A stretch of DNA of 64,000 bases from CAWFYI01 sp963820105 (GTDB lineage: Bacteria; Patescibacteriota; Saccharimonadia; Saccharimonadales; UBA4665), in contig CAWFYI010000001.1 in NCBI GenBank assembly GCA_963820105.1, positions 885,911 through 949,910 of the forward strand, given 5' to 3'. Of this stretch, positions 8,560-17,187 are shown piece after piece. Under the pieces are notes generated by a model that ran no database searches, was not told the DNA's origin, and saw only the letters and a list, made by a program, of their open reading frames with translations. The stretch's first letter is position 1. The number at the start of each line of letters is the position of its first letter. The position numbers and the translations under genes were made by a program.

Positions 8560-9468
8560 TTATCTTGCTTTGAGCTGGCGGCCCGCGGAAGCCAGCGCCC
8601 TCTGAGCTTGGGCGGAGAAGTCTTCCAGCACCTGGGGCAGTATTTTGCCGCGGGTTTTAACGACGCTTAACGGGCAGCCGATGGTCAGGATACGGCCGTC
8701 CTTTTTCAGCGCCGACAGCCGATCGTCGCGCAATAGGTCCTTGGTCAGGACGTAGGGCAGGGCGGCGATACCGCGGCCGCGCAGGACGGTGTGCAGCATA
8801 ATAGTCGGGCTGGTGGAGTACAGCGCCGGCCCGGGCGTGGTGATGCCCAGCTTACGCAGGCCGGCATGAAGATGGCCGTAGGTAGTAGAGTGCCGGTCGT
8901 AACTGATGAAGTCCGTTAATTTTTTCGCTTGGAGTGCGGATTGGAAATCGTCTAGGCGATCGGGGCGGCACACCAGGACAAACGGCTCGGGACCTATAGG
9001 TTCTATGTCGAGGTTGGGGTGAATGGCATTTGCCCGGACAGCGAACGCCAGGTCGATCTCGCGGTTCTCCACCGCGGCGCGCAGATAGCGCGAATCATTG
9101 ACGATTATGGAAATATCGGCCTTTGATTCAAGCTCGTCCATAGGCTCGCCGGCGTCATTCAGGGCGGCAGCCACGCTGTCTATCATGCCGACCGTGACAT
9201 GCGGGCGCTTGCGGGCCAGTTCCGTCAGTTTCGTGCGCAGGTTTTCGTCGGCTGTGCGGTGTTCGGTCGCCGCGGCATAGACGACCTGGCCGGCATCTGT
9301 GAGTTCCAGCGTTCGGCTGGGGCGCACCAGCAACGACGTTCTGAGTTCGCGCTCCAGCTTGTTGATCGACAGTGTCAGCGCGGGCTGCGAAATATGCAGG
9401 TCTTTGGCCGCCTGTGTAAAACTTTTCCGTTCAACCAGCCGGGCGAACCTCTGTAATCTATCGTCCAT
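8560..9468 (-). CDS. LysR-type transcriptional regulator
   Basis: 302 aa, standard LTTR length. The N-terminal winged helix-turn-helix (SFTQAAKDLHISQPALTLSI) at about residues 15-40 is followed by a linker helix and a two-lobed effector-binding domain from about residue 90. It is divergently transcribed from the myo-inositol-phosphate synthase gene across a 90-bp AT-rich intergenic space. In LTTR biology this arrangement usually means it controls the neighbour and itself. The effector cannot be told from sequence. Confidence 0.9.
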   Translation of the reverse strand: MDDRLQRFARLVERKSFTQAAKDLHISQPALTLSINKLERELRTSLLVRPSRTLELTDAGQVVYAAATEHRTADENLRTKLTELARKRPHVTVGMIDSVAAALNDAGEPMDELESKADISIIVNDSRYLRAAVENREIDLAFAVRANAIHPNLDIEPIGPEPFVLVCRPDRLDDFQSALQAKKLTDFISYDRHSTTYGHLHAGLRKLGITTPGPALYSTSPTIMLHTVLRGRGIAALPYVLTKDLLRDDRLSALKKDGRILTIGCPLSVVKTRGKILPQVLEDFSAQAQRALASAGRQLKAR

Positions 9469-9558
9469 AAGTTTTATTTATACTATCATATAAATTATAT
9501 ATTTGTCTTATGCGCGGTTTTTCCATAGCATTGTCGGCACAGGAGGGTAACTTTAACT

Positions 9559-10770
9559 ATGGCTAAGCGCACTATCAAGGTCGCTATTGTCGGAGTCGGC
9601 AACTGCGCATCATCCCTGTTACAGGGAATACATTATTACAAGGACGTAAGTGATGACGGGTTCGTGCCCGGGCTCATGCACGTTAATTTCGGGGGCTATC
9701 ATATCCGCGACATCGAGGTCGTAGCGGCGTTCGACGTGAACGGCAACAAGGTGGGCAAGGACATCGCTGAAGCGATTTATGCCGAGCCGAACAACACCGC
9801 GGTATTCTCGAAAGTACCGAAGACCGGCGTGAAGGTTTCGCGCGGGCCGGTGTTGGACGGGGTGAACAAGTATACCGCGCCGCTGGTGCCGGTCGACCCC
9901 AAGCAGAAGCCCGTGGACGTGGTTAAGGTGTTGAAAGAAAGCGGCGCCGAGGCTGTGATCAACTACTTGCCGGTAGGTTCGCAGGAAGGCACCGAGTTCT
10001 ACGCCCAGGCAGCCATCGACGCCGGCTGCGGGTTCGTAAACTGCATCCCGGTGTTCATCGCTTCTACGCCCAAGTGGGCCAAGAAGTTCGAGGACGCCGG
10101 CCTGCCGGTGATCGGCGACGACATCAAAGCCCAGGTGGGAGCAACCATCGTGCACCGCACGCTGACCAATCTGTTCCTGGACCGCGGCATGAAGATTCAA
10201 CGCACCTACCAACTGAACACCGGGGGCAACACGGACTTTTTGAACATGCTGGAGCGCGACCGGCTGACGCACAAGAAGATTTCAAAGACAGAGGCTGTGC
10301 AGTCGCAGATTGAAGCCCGCGGCCAGACGATAAAGGAAGAGGATATCCATGTCGGGCCGTCGGACTACGTGCCGTGGCAGAAAGACAATAAGATATGTTT
10401 CATCCGCATCGAGAGCAAGCACTTCGGCGACGTGCCGATGAACCTGGAGCTGCGCCTGTCCGTAGAGGATTCGCCGAACTCGGCCGGGGTAGCGATTGAT
10501 TCGATCCGATGCCTGAAACTGGCGCTGGACAACGGTCTTTCGGGAGCGATCATCGAGCCGGCGGCCTACTTCCAGAAACATCCGCCCAAACAGATCGAGG
10601 ACCGCACCGCACGAGAATTAGTAGAACAGTACATCGCGCGCTACGGGCACAAGCAGGCGGAAGCCGCGCGGCCCGCAAGTCCGGCAGGCCGCCCGAAGGC
10701 AGGCCCGAAGGCAGGCCCGAACCCGCAGGTGCGCAGCAAACGGCCCGCCCAGGTTCTACAGGAAGTGTAA
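9559..10770 (+). CDS. ino1: Myo-inositol-1-phosphate synthase
   Basis: 403 aa. NAD-dependent isomerase converting glucose-6-phosphate to 1D-myo-inositol 3-phosphate. The N-terminal Rossmann motif is VAIVGVGNCASSLLQG. Later blocks INYLPVGSQE, VIGDDIKAQVGATIVHR, LNTGGNTDFLNM and SPNSAGVAIDSIR are all family signatures. The last about 35 residues are a Pro/Lys/Ala-rich tail not needed by the family. A Shine-Dalgarno AGGAGG lies 12 nt before the ATG. The sequence is of the actinobacterial/archaeal short type. Inositol synthesis could serve phospholipid or osmolyte needs. Confidence 0.93.
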   Translation: MAKRTIKVAIVGVGNCASSLLQGIHYYKDVSDDGFVPGLMHVNFGGYHIRDIEVVAAFDVNGNKVGKDIAEAIYAEPNNTAVFSKVPKTGVKVSRGPVLDGVNKYTAPLVPVDPKQKPVDVVKVLKESGAEAVINYLPVGSQEGTEFYAQAAIDAGCGFVNCIPVFIASTPKWAKKFEDAGLPVIGDDIKAQVGATIVHRTLTNLFLDRGMKIQRTYQLNTGGNTDFLNMLERDRLTHKKISKTEAVQSQIEARGQTIKEEDIHVGPSDYVPWQKDNKICFIRIESKHFGDVPMNLELRLSVEDSPNSAGVAIDSIRCLKLALDNGLSGAIIEPAAYFQKHPPKQIEDRTARELVEQYIARYGHKQAEAARPASPAGRPKAGPKAGPNPQVRSKRPAQVLQEV

Positions 10771-10862
10771 CCAATTTTACAGGCCTTGGGCCGATTAACA
10801 GCTACTCTGGTACATAGCATCTTTAAGCTTTAGCTTAGGCACTGGAAGGGAACGACTTACGA

Positions 10863-11108
10863 ATGGGAGCAGAACAAGTCAGAGTACGGAGTGGGGGCGA
10901 AGGAGACGGTCAGGAAGCGGACGCGGAAGTGCCTGGTTCGTTCTGCTACGTGTCAGAATTGGCCAAGGTATCGTGGGAGCTGGGGCACGGGGCGCTGTCC
11001 GGCATAGCCGGAGGCGCGACGCGTGCGATACCGAAACTAAGCCCCGCGGGCATACGGGCGGAAGCTGACGCAGCTCTTGATGAAGGCATGAAACTAGAAG
11101 ACGCCTAA
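10863..11108 (+). CDS. Possible small protein, 81 aa, unknown
   Basis: An 81-codon frame between ino1 and the DUF1003 gene with a purine-rich stretch (GGAAGGGA) about 12 nt before the ATG. It has a Gly/Glu-rich start, a mildly amphipathic middle (SELAKVSWELGHGALSG) and an acidic end. No family recognised. It could be a chance frame in a 400-bp intergenic region. Confidence 0.3.
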   Translation: MGAEQVRVRSGGEGDGQEADAEVPGSFCYVSELAKVSWELGHGALSGIAGGATRAIPKLSPAGIRAEADAALDEGMKLEDA

Positions 11109-11165
11109 GGTTTTAAAATTGTCAATCTGTGGGCACCGGCGAAACTTTATGCGTTCGGCTTATGC

Positions 11166-11171
11166 TATACT
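11166..11171 (+). promoter_or_regulatory. -10 element TATACT of the DUF1003 gene
   Basis: TATACT ends 6 nt before the DUF1003 ATG at 11178, preceded by an extended -10 TG. No ribosome-binding site fits in the gap, so a leaderless message is predicted. Confidence 0.5.
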
Positions 11172-11177
11172 CCGAAT

Positions 11178-11669
11178 ATGGATACGCCCTCTGGTGGGAA
11201 AGTGCCTTTTAGGGAGCAGCTGAAAGCGCCATTGTCGCCGTTTACGACGCCGCTTGGGGCTTTCAGGCCGTTCAACTGGCATAAGGCGCATAAGGCTAAG
11301 TTGTCCAAAGGTGAGCGCGCGGCCGATAAGCTGCGCAACGGCATGGGCAGTTGGACTTTCGTGTTCTTGTTCCTGATTTTCATGGGCCTTTGGGCATTAC
11401 TTAATACCGTGGGACTCGTAAATCACTGGGACAAATATCCGTTCATTCTGCTTAACCTGTTCCTGTCGATGATTGCCGGCCTGCAGGGCGCCATCCTGCT
11501 AATTGCCGCCAAGCGTGTAGACGGTATCAGCGCGGCAATGGCCGAGCATGATTACCAGACCAATGTGGCAGCAAAAAAAGAACTTGAAGAGCTTATGGAA
11601 GTCAATCATGAGCAATTGAAGCGCCTGGAAGAACTTATCGCGCTGCTTAAACGCGAAGGCAAGATCTAG
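11178..11669 (+). CDS. DUF1003 family membrane protein
   Basis: 163 aa. A basic cytoplasmic N-terminus carries FNWHKAHKAKLSKGERAAD. Two transmembrane helices (about 58-78, TFVFLFLIFMGLWALLNTVG, and about 88-108, FILLNLFLSMIAGLQGAIL) are followed by an amphipathic C-terminal coiled coil. This is the arrangement of DUF1003 (CrcB-unrelated) proteins. Function unknown. The start is fixed by a promoter 6 nt upstream. Confidence 0.8.
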   Translation: MDTPSGGKVPFREQLKAPLSPFTTPLGAFRPFNWHKAHKAKLSKGERAADKLRNGMGSWTFVFLFLIFMGLWALLNTVGLVNHWDKYPFILLNLFLSMIAGLQGAILLIAAKRVDGISAAMAEHDYQTNVAAKKELEELMEVNHEQLKRLEELIALLKREGKI

Positions 11670-11760
11670 AACACTGGTGTTGGTGTTGTGGGAAAATTAA
11701 CAGCCGGTTCCCTCTGGCTGGACTATCATATGTGCGGTGGAGTAAGACGGAGGGGGAGTT

Positions 11761-11844
11761 ATGACAAATCAGACGATAGCACGTACGCGAAGATTGCGTT
11801 CCAAGGCATCGGCTCAGCCGAGAGCTTGGTGGCGCACGTATCTA
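11761..11844 (+). CDS. Possible 27-aa basic leader peptide or small protein
   Basis: A 27-codon frame (MTNQTIARTRRLRSKASAQP...) with an excellent Shine-Dalgarno stretch (GGAGGGGGAG) just upstream of the ATG. It sits in the gap between the DUF1003 gene and the convergent YihY gene. Evidence is limited to the ribosome-binding site and basic composition. Confidence 0.25.
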
Positions 11845-11869
11845 AGTTATTAGCTATTAGCCGGCCTTG

Positions 11870-12784
11870 TCAGCCGCGCCGGTCGCGCGCGGTTGCTAGT
11901 CGTTTATCAACCTCTGTAGACAATGATTCGTCAATACTCCTAGGCCACAGGCCGTGCGAGCTCACGTATGCTATTTCCATCGCGTAGTACAGTATTTGCG
12001 CTTGAATATATATCCAGAACAGCAGACCCAGAGTGATGGCGAAGTAGCTGTACAGAGCATCCAGATTCTTGAGTTCGCGAGCTACTATGTAGCCCCCCAG
12101 TGATTGCAGTATCACCAGCCCGATGGCGGCCGCGGCCGCTCCGACCCGTGTTTCTTTGAGCGGCAGATGGCGCGGAAGACTGAAGTCAAGCAAGAGCTTG
12201 AACATCCAGAACAGTATGAATACGTCCAGAAGGGTTGAAAGAGCGCGGAAAACCATGCCGTGATGCCCTGTAGCGCTGGCCAGACCGGCCAGGATCGAAG
12301 CCGTTACAAGCCCCAGGCTGCCTACGGCCAACAGCAAAAGGCTCTTGATCAACGACTTGGGGAAACCGTCGCGCTGCGACTCCGGTACCTGCCAGATTTG
12401 CTGGACGCTTTTGCGGAAGGCATCGGCCACGCCGCGGGCGCCGTACAGAGTAAACACTATGCCGGCCGCAAGCGCCAGGCCGCTACGGTGCAACCCCTGT
12501 ACATGCTCGGACAGCTGGCTGCCCAGAAGCGGAAAATAGTTGGTCACTCCTTTGATCACGGTATCCTGCAGCTCGGGATGGCTGCCTATAACGTTGTTAG
12601 TCACGGTCGTGAGCACCAGGAGCAACGGAAAAAGCGACAGGAAACCATAGTAGGTAAGCAGAGCGGCTTTGGCGCCGGCCGAATCTTCGCTATACCTTTT
12701 TATAACGGCAAAACCGAAAGCCGTTACACGGTGCCGCTGTTGAAACACATCCAATCGGCGCACCATTTTTTGTAAGGCGTTCAT
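11870..12784 (-). CDS. YihY/BrkB family inner-membrane protein
   Basis: About 304 aa from ATG 12784 (a TTG lies two codons earlier). Hallmarks are the N-terminal block SAGAKAALLTYYGFLSLFPLLLVL, the mid-protein GLALAAGIVFTLYGARGVADAF, and the C-terminal ITLGLLFWIYIQAQILYYAMEI. Six transmembrane helices are expected. The family was once annotated as RNase BN, which is incorrect, and its function is not settled. A -10 TAAACT ends 6 nt upstream of ATG 12784, which favours that start. Confidence 0.9.
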   Translation of the reverse strand: MNALQKMVRRLDVFQQRHRVTAFGFAVIKRYSEDSAGAKAALLTYYGFLSLFPLLLVLTTVTNNVIGSHPELQDTVIKGVTNYFPLLGSQLSEHVQGLHRSGLALAAGIVFTLYGARGVADAFRKSVQQIWQVPESQRDGFPKSLIKSLLLLAVGSLGLVTASILAGLASATGHHGMVFRALSTLLDVFILFWMFKLLLDFSLPRHLPLKETRVGAAAAAIGLVILQSLGGYIVARELKNLDALYSYFAITLGLLFWIYIQAQILYYAMEIAYVSSHGLWPRSIDESLSTEVDKRLATARDRRG

Positions 12785-12790
12785 GTGCAA

Positions 12791-12818
12791 AGTTTAGACC
12801 ATTAAGCGGTTTTGTAAA
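12791..12818 (-). promoter_or_regulatory. YihY gene promoter, predicted leaderless
   Basis: Minus strand TTTACA (12813-12818), 16-nt spacer, TAAACT (12791-12796), 6 nt to the ATG at 12784. Confidence 0.5.
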
Positions 12819-12889
12819 AATGTTTACAGCCTCATGCCAGCCATAGGACTAATAATATGTACATACAATACAAAGAAAGGGGGCACCAT

Positions 12890-13018
12890 ATGTCGAACGA
12901 AGAAATAGAAGCCTTGATGGAAAGTTTCGAAAAATGGGACGCCAAGCGCGCCAAGCACGATTTCATACACAGGATGGAGCGGAAGCTAAATCGCAAGGAG
13001 AGAGTAAGCGCGGGCTAG
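12890..13018 (+). CDS. Small charged protein, 42 aa, unknown
   Basis: ATG at 12890 preceded by a strong Shine-Dalgarno (AAAGGGGG) and a possible -10 TACAAT. The 42-aa product is helical and highly charged: MSNEEIEALMESFEKWDAKR, then basic residues to the end. It overlaps the 3' end of the convergent membrane-protein gene by 4 bp. No family recognised. The good ribosome-binding site and composition support a real gene. Confidence 0.5.
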   Translation: MSNEEIEALMESFEKWDAKRAKHDFIHRMERKLNRKERVSAG

Positions 13019-13788
13019 TAGCGTATGCGGTGCATCAGACGGTCGATAGCATCGTGATCGCGCTCTTCAAAAGGAAGGTACGAGGATAACATGCTGGCTA
13101 TCCTGTCTTCGTCTTCAGGCGCGTAGTATATGGTGGTGGGCACGGCGAAACGCTTCATGGGCATGAAGACTATGCTGGAAAAGGCGCCTTCCGGCAGTAC
13201 GGAGAACGATCGGAAATCATCATAGCCGAAGTGCTTCTTGCCTATGCTTAGTCCATCCGTGTCAATCCGGTATTCCAATTGCCGCGGTTTATGACCACCG
13301 TAAACGCCCAGCATCAAGGCGGCTATTATTACCACGCTGACCGAGATAAGATCCCTGCTTATGAAGTACACCAGGGCGGCAAGGGCTAGAGCGCCGGCGG
13401 CAAGGGCGGCATACCAGCCGAATGATTTGTCGTGAGCTATAAATTCTGATGCCGTCCAGCTGATTGGCTGTAAGTCTGGGGCAACTTCGTCATCCGGAGC
13501 CGGGCCGCCGTCTGGAGCGGGGCCATCACCCTGGACCGCGCCGTCATCTGAACTGTTGTCAGGGGTCTGGGGTGCCTCGGCTTCTGGCGCTGCTACAGGG
13601 GGCGTTTCGCCGGCCTTGGGTTTCGTGGCAGGGGGCGGAGCGGGTGATTCCTGTGGGGCAGGCGCCTCCGAAGGAGCAGACGGAGCGGTAGACGGTGCCG
13701 GAGTCCCGGAAGCGGCGCGCGCTGTAGGCGCGACGGTCTGGCCGGGCTGCGCTTGCTGTGCGGGCTGCTGGTCGTCGCTTGATTCCAT
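13015..13788 (-). CDS. Membrane protein with long Pro/Ala-rich N-terminus and PH-like C-terminal domain
   Basis: 257 aa from ATG 13788. Residues 1-110 are Pro/Ala/Asp-rich and disordered, ending at ISWTASEFIAHDKSFGWY. Two close transmembrane helices follow (about 122-142 and 148-166: WYAALAAGALALAALVYFIS and VSVVIIAALMLGVYGG). The C-terminal about 85 residues (YRIDTDGLSIGKKHFGYDDF...) resemble the beta-rich bacterial PH-like domains found after such helix pairs. Function unknown. A promoter lies 7 nt upstream of the chosen start. Confidence 0.65.
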   Translation of the reverse strand: MESSDDQQPAQQAQPGQTVAPTARAASGTPAPSTAPSAPSEAPAPQESPAPPPATKPKAGETPPVAAPEAEAPQTPDNSSDDGAVQGDGPAPDGGPAPDDEVAPDLQPISWTASEFIAHDKSFGWYAALAAGALALAALVYFISRDLISVSVVIIAALMLGVYGGHKPRQLEYRIDTDGLSIGKKHFGYDDFRSFSVLPEGAFSSIVFMPMKRFAVPTTIYYAPEDEDRIASMLSSYLPFEERDHDAIDRLMHRIRY

Positions 13789-13795
13789 AAGCGTT

Positions 13796-13824
13796 ATTGT
13801 ACCCCAGTTCATTGGTCAAGACAA
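13796..13824 (-). promoter_or_regulatory. Promoter of the PH-like membrane protein gene, predicted leaderless
   Basis: Minus strand TTGTCT (13819-13824), 17-nt spacer, TACAAT (13796-13801), then 7 nt to the ATG at 13788. Confidence 0.5.
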
Positions 13825-13934
13825 AGACGACGCCCGGAAGCGCCGCCAGCGTGATAATTTTGGAAAGGCCAGCTAATCCTGATATAATCACCCCTGTTAC
13901 GAGGCTCAGTCAAATGTTCAAGGGTCGCGTCCAA

Positions 13935-14024
13935 GGAAGGGTGTCCGAGCGGTTTAAGGAACTGGTCTTGAAAACCAGCGTGCCGGAAACGGTACCGTGG
14001 GTTCGAATCCCACCCCTTCCGCCA
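13935..14024 (+). tRNA. tRNA-Ser(TGA)
   Basis: Class II tRNA: acceptor GGAAGGG/CCCTTCC, anticodon loop CTTGAAA (anticodon TGA), long variable arm, T-loop TTCGAAT, encoded CCA. Reads UCA and other UCN codons by wobble. Confidence 0.95.
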
Positions 14025-14058
14025 AAATCAGTTAAAATAAAAGTCTGTACCAGGACAT

Positions 14059-14151
14059 GGAGAGGTACCCAAGTGGCTGAAGGGGTCGGTTTGCTAAATC
14101 GATAGGGGGGCGTTAGCCCCCGCGAGGGTTCGAATCCCTCTCTCTCCGCCA
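14059..14151 (+). tRNA. tRNA-Ser(GCT)
   Basis: Class II tRNA: acceptor GGAGAGG, anticodon loop TTGCTAA (anticodon GCT), very long GC-rich variable arm (GGGGGCGTTAGCCCCC), T-loop TTCGAAT, encoded CCA. Reads AGC/AGU. Third serine tRNA in this 6-kb stretch. Confidence 0.95.
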
Positions 14152-14187
14152 ATAAAATAACACTGGCTAGCGCCGGTGTTATTTTAT
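14152..14187. terminator. Bidirectional Rho-independent terminator
   Basis: A 16-bp near-perfect stem (ATAAAATAACACTGGC against GCCGGTGTTATTTTAT) with a 4-nt loop. A/T-rich arms give a U-tract on both strands. It separates tRNA-Ser(GCT) from the convergent glycosyltransferase gene. Confidence 0.75.
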
Positions 14188-14230
14188 GACTGGCAAAACG
14201 CGCGGAACCCGGGGCGTGGCTACCGCCCGG

Positions 14231-15697
14231 TTACTGATCCGCGGCATTGCGCAGAATAAATTCATTGGAAGAGCTTAGCGGCCCGTATATGGGGTTCACA
14301 TAGTGTACGTATTGCCTGGCGCCACCGTAGTAAATGAACGAGAATACTATAACCAGAGCAAGAGAAGCCTTTATGGCCGGACCGGGCAGCAGACGGCTGT
14401 CTTTGAGCGCCTGGCGCAACCCCAAAGCCAAAAATACGTATATGTATATCAATATAGGCAGTACGTATCTGCCATGTATGGCCAGCGGTTCGCCTAATTG
14501 CCGATAGTCATGATAATTCTTCGCCCACAGGAAAAACAGATAAATAAGACTTACTATGCCCGCCGCCATAAGGCCTTTGTCTTTACGTAGCGCCCCGAAG
14601 TTCACGACGGCGCATATGAACATTCCGGCTCCTAACACGGTAACTATGAGTAAGTAAGGCGGCGGTGCGTATAGGTTACCCCGCAGGGGTACCTGCGCGC
14701 TGAAAAGCTGGAACGTAACCGACGTCAACCAGTAGGCGCTGTAGTGCAGCACGCCTTGGCCGGGCTGATGTCCTCGGTTATATTCCCACAGCATGTGGTT
14801 GCGGTTCCAGACATAGTAATCCGCGCAGTCCTTAACGTTAAGGACCTGGTCGCATTGCGGCACCGGATTATGATATCTGACGAGATTGACTCCATAAATC
14901 CGAATGAACATAAAACTGCCAAGCGCCGCCGCTATAAGCAGCGATAACTTGGCCCCCCGGCCGATATTCGCAAAGCTTTCCTTGGCATCAGCCTTGAGCC
15001 CAGCGGCATTCACCCGCCACAGGCGAATGATTTTCCAGGCTACCAGAACCGTTATAGCCAGCATCAGGGGGAGGAACGCGAATTTAACCAGACTTGAGAA
15101 TAAGCACAAGACCAACAATATCAACAGCGTCTTGGTATTGAATCTGCCTTTTTCGAGTTGCTGTAGGAATAACACTGTCCAATATATGCACAGGCTAACA
15201 GCTAGGACGAACAGGTTATCGTAACTGATCTGAGCCGACAAGACCGCCATAAGCGGTGTCAGAGCCAAGGCTAGCATCAGTACGTTAGCCAGAGGATTGG
15301 AAATGCGCAGCAGCCGCAGGAGTTTTCTAATGACTAAAAGGCTCGTCACGGCCAGAGCTATGTTCACGAAACGCAGGCCGATTACCTGTATTACCGTGTC
15401 ATGAGTAAACAAGCTTATGATGCGGTAAGGAAAACTCATCAGGTAGTGATACAGCGTAGATGTATTTTGGATAAGCGCCCCGAACCTGTATGTATCGCTG
15501 GTCTGGCTGGTGACCACGGGGTTGAGCCTATGTGCAAAGAACTGTATCAGGTTGAAATGATAGCCTTCGTCAAAGGCCATGGGGAAGCGGCTGGTCAGCG
15601 CCAGCCAGCAGCTTTCGGCTGCGAAGAGCAGCAGAGTGAGCTGGAACGTCCAAGGTGAGCCGAGCGCTTTGTCTAATCTGCGGATTTGTTTCTTCAT
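14231..15697 (-). CDS. GT-C fold membrane glycosyltransferase (PMT/ArnT-like)
   Basis: 488 aa from ATG 15697. Ribosome-binding site GGGAGAG lies 8 nt upstream; a longer frame to 15775 lacks such support. About 10-12 transmembrane helices. The first periplasmic loop begins MAFDEGYHFN, with the Asp-Glu pair that forms the catalytic/metal site of GT39/GT83-type lipid-linked sugar transferases. The substrate should be a polyprenyl-phosphate sugar and the acceptor is unknown. A role in surface glycan or glycoprotein assembly fits a CPR envelope. Confidence 0.75.
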   Translation of the reverse strand: MKKQIRRLDKALGSPWTFQLTLLLFAAESCWLALTSRFPMAFDEGYHFNLIQFFAHRLNPVVTSQTSDTYRFGALIQNTSTLYHYLMSFPYRIISLFTHDTVIQVIGLRFVNIALAVTSLLVIRKLLRLLRISNPLANVLMLALALTPLMAVLSAQISYDNLFVLAVSLCIYWTVLFLQQLEKGRFNTKTLLILLVLCLFSSLVKFAFLPLMLAITVLVAWKIIRLWRVNAAGLKADAKESFANIGRGAKLSLLIAAALGSFMFIRIYGVNLVRYHNPVPQCDQVLNVKDCADYYVWNRNHMLWEYNRGHQPGQGVLHYSAYWLTSVTFQLFSAQVPLRGNLYAPPPYLLIVTVLGAGMFICAVVNFGALRKDKGLMAAGIVSLIYLFFLWAKNYHDYRQLGEPLAIHGRYVLPILIYIYVFLALGLRQALKDSRLLPGPAIKASLALVIVFSFIYYGGARQYVHYVNPIYGPLSSSNEFILRNAADQ

Positions 15698-15731
15698 ACA
15701 ATAATCTCTCCCAATTCTAGCAGAGGATCTC

Positions 15732-16409
15732 TCAGGCCCGCGCGAAAACTGTGGCCGATACGCGGCCGGCGCCATGCGCCTTAAGGGCCTTAGCCGCCGC
15801 CTCCAAAGTGGCGCCGGTGGTCATGACGTCATCGATTAGAAGTACATACCTCTTGTGCAAGGAATACGACTTACCGGCGTCACGCACACGGAAGACGCCG
15901 TGCATCTGGCGCAAGCGTTGCTGCCTGGAGGTGCCGACCTGCCGGCTATGTCCGCTACGGACCAGGCATTCCACATAAGACAGGCGCGTCTGCCGGCTTA
16001 GCTCGCGGGCCAGCAGCTTGGCCTGGTCATAGCCGCGTCCGCGGACGCGGCTGGCGGCAGTCGGCACCGGAACTATTATCATATTGCCGGCCTCCGCCCC
16101 TATCATAGGGGACAGGTGGGCCGCCATTACCTTTGCGGCCCCACGCGCCCCAGAGAACTTCAACCTCAGCACAAGCTCCTTAGCGATATCCGAGTAATCC
16201 GTTCCGGCTTGTACCGCGTACAAGCCTGTGGCGGCACTGCAGCCACTGCAATTCAGTGACCCGGTTGACGGCTTGAAACAATGGTGGCAGCGTTCTGGCG
16301 GAATATTAAGATGCGGTAAACAGGTTGGGCACAGCAGGCTGCCCTCGGCTAAGCAGCCGAGGCATTCATATGGGGCCAGTAGGGTCAATACACGGTCAAT
16401 AATGCTCAT
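15732..16409 (-). CDS. comFC: ComFC-like phosphoribosyltransferase-family protein
   Basis: 225 aa. The N-terminal zinc-ribbon has paired cysteines (CLGC, CPTC, CHHC, CSGC). The C-terminal phosphoribosyltransferase domain carries the PRPP-binding motif VLLIDDVMTTGATLEAA near residues 190-206. ComF proteins are needed for DNA uptake in naturally competent bacteria. Saccharibacteria often keep competence and type IV pilus genes despite reduced genomes. It lies back to back with the Hsp20 gene. Confidence 0.88.
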   Translation of the reverse strand: MSIIDRVLTLLAPYECLGCLAEGSLLCPTCLPHLNIPPERCHHCFKPSTGSLNCSGCSAATGLYAVQAGTDYSDIAKELVLRLKFSGARGAAKVMAAHLSPMIGAEAGNMIIVPVPTAASRVRGRGYDQAKLLARELSRQTRLSYVECLVRSGHSRQVGTSRQQRLRQMHGVFRVRDAGKSYSLHKRYVLLIDDVMTTGATLEAAAKALKAHGAGRVSATVFARA

Positions 16410-16577
16410 GTTGTGTTTATTGTGTTGTAAATAAGTGCCTCAAAGCGTTGCGTGCTGCTTACTGCCTAAGCTATACTGCTACCAAGACAAAAATGCAAGA
16501 TTTTTAATCTCTTTCTGGGTCCATAGCTTCAAAGAGCAGGTCACAGCATAGTAATAATTAATGGAGGGTAATCCGCT

Positions 16578-17066
16578 ATGGCGCGACGTAATCGCGACGA
16601 CGACTTATTATTGGAAGAAGATGAATTGACCGCAGCTTTCTTGGGCGACGAGACCGCTGTGGCCACTGAAGAGCAGCCGGCCCAGGCGGCCGGAGGCACA
16701 GCTCCGGCTGTTGACGATGAATGGGACGAGGACGAGAACTTGCCGGGACAGCTGGCCGTAGACGTATACGAAACCAAGCAGAAACTGGTAGTAAAGGCAC
16801 GGACCGCCGGCGTGAACAAGGGCGATCTGGACGTCAGCATTTCCGACAATCAGCTGACCATACGCGGCACCTTGAGCTCCGGCTCGGAAGAAGGCGTAGA
16901 GAACTACTTCCTACAGGAGTGCTACTGGGGTGAATTTTCCCGCACCATCGCGCTACCCGTTCCCGTGAAGGAAGAAGAGATTGAAGCCGTGCTCAAAGAC
17001 GGCGTACTGACCATCAGCTTTACCAAGGTTCAGCAGGACACGGTCAAGAAAATCCAGGTCCTCTAA
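16578..17066 (+). CDS. Small heat-shock protein, Hsp20/alpha-crystallin family
   Basis: 162 aa. An acidic, disordered N-terminal arm of about 55 residues (RRNRDDDLLLEEDELTAAFL) precedes the alpha-crystallin domain at about 58-160. Conserved features are VDVYETKQKLVVKA, VSISDNQLTIRG, the EFSRTIALP strand, and the A-x-x-x-x-G-V-L motif as AVLKDGVLTISF. It is an ATP-independent holdase that binds unfolding proteins. Ribosome-binding site GGAGG lies 10 nt upstream. A strong terminator follows the gene. Confidence 0.93.
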   Translation: MARRNRDDDLLLEEDELTAAFLGDETAVATEEQPAQAAGGTAPAVDDEWDEDENLPGQLAVDVYETKQKLVVKARTAGVNKGDLDVSISDNQLTIRGTLSSGSEEGVENYFLQECYWGEFSRTIALPVPVKEEEIEAVLKDGVLTISFTKVQQDTVKKIQVL

Positions 17067-17120
17067 GCCCTGGCGCACGGTCCCTGGGTCATAATTCAAA
17101 GGGTACTGGCATAGCATATA

Positions 17121-17149
17121 AAAAAACTCCCCTTTTATGGGGAGTTTTT
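17121..17149. terminator. Bidirectional Rho-independent terminator
   Basis: Stem AAAAACTCCCC / GGGGAGTTTTT with loop TTTTAT. It is flanked by A and T runs on both sides, so it can end the Hsp20 transcript (+) and the pilin-like gene cluster (-). Confidence 0.85.
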
Positions 17150-17187
17150 GATTGTCCTTCGTACAATATAGAATCACACTAGGATCA

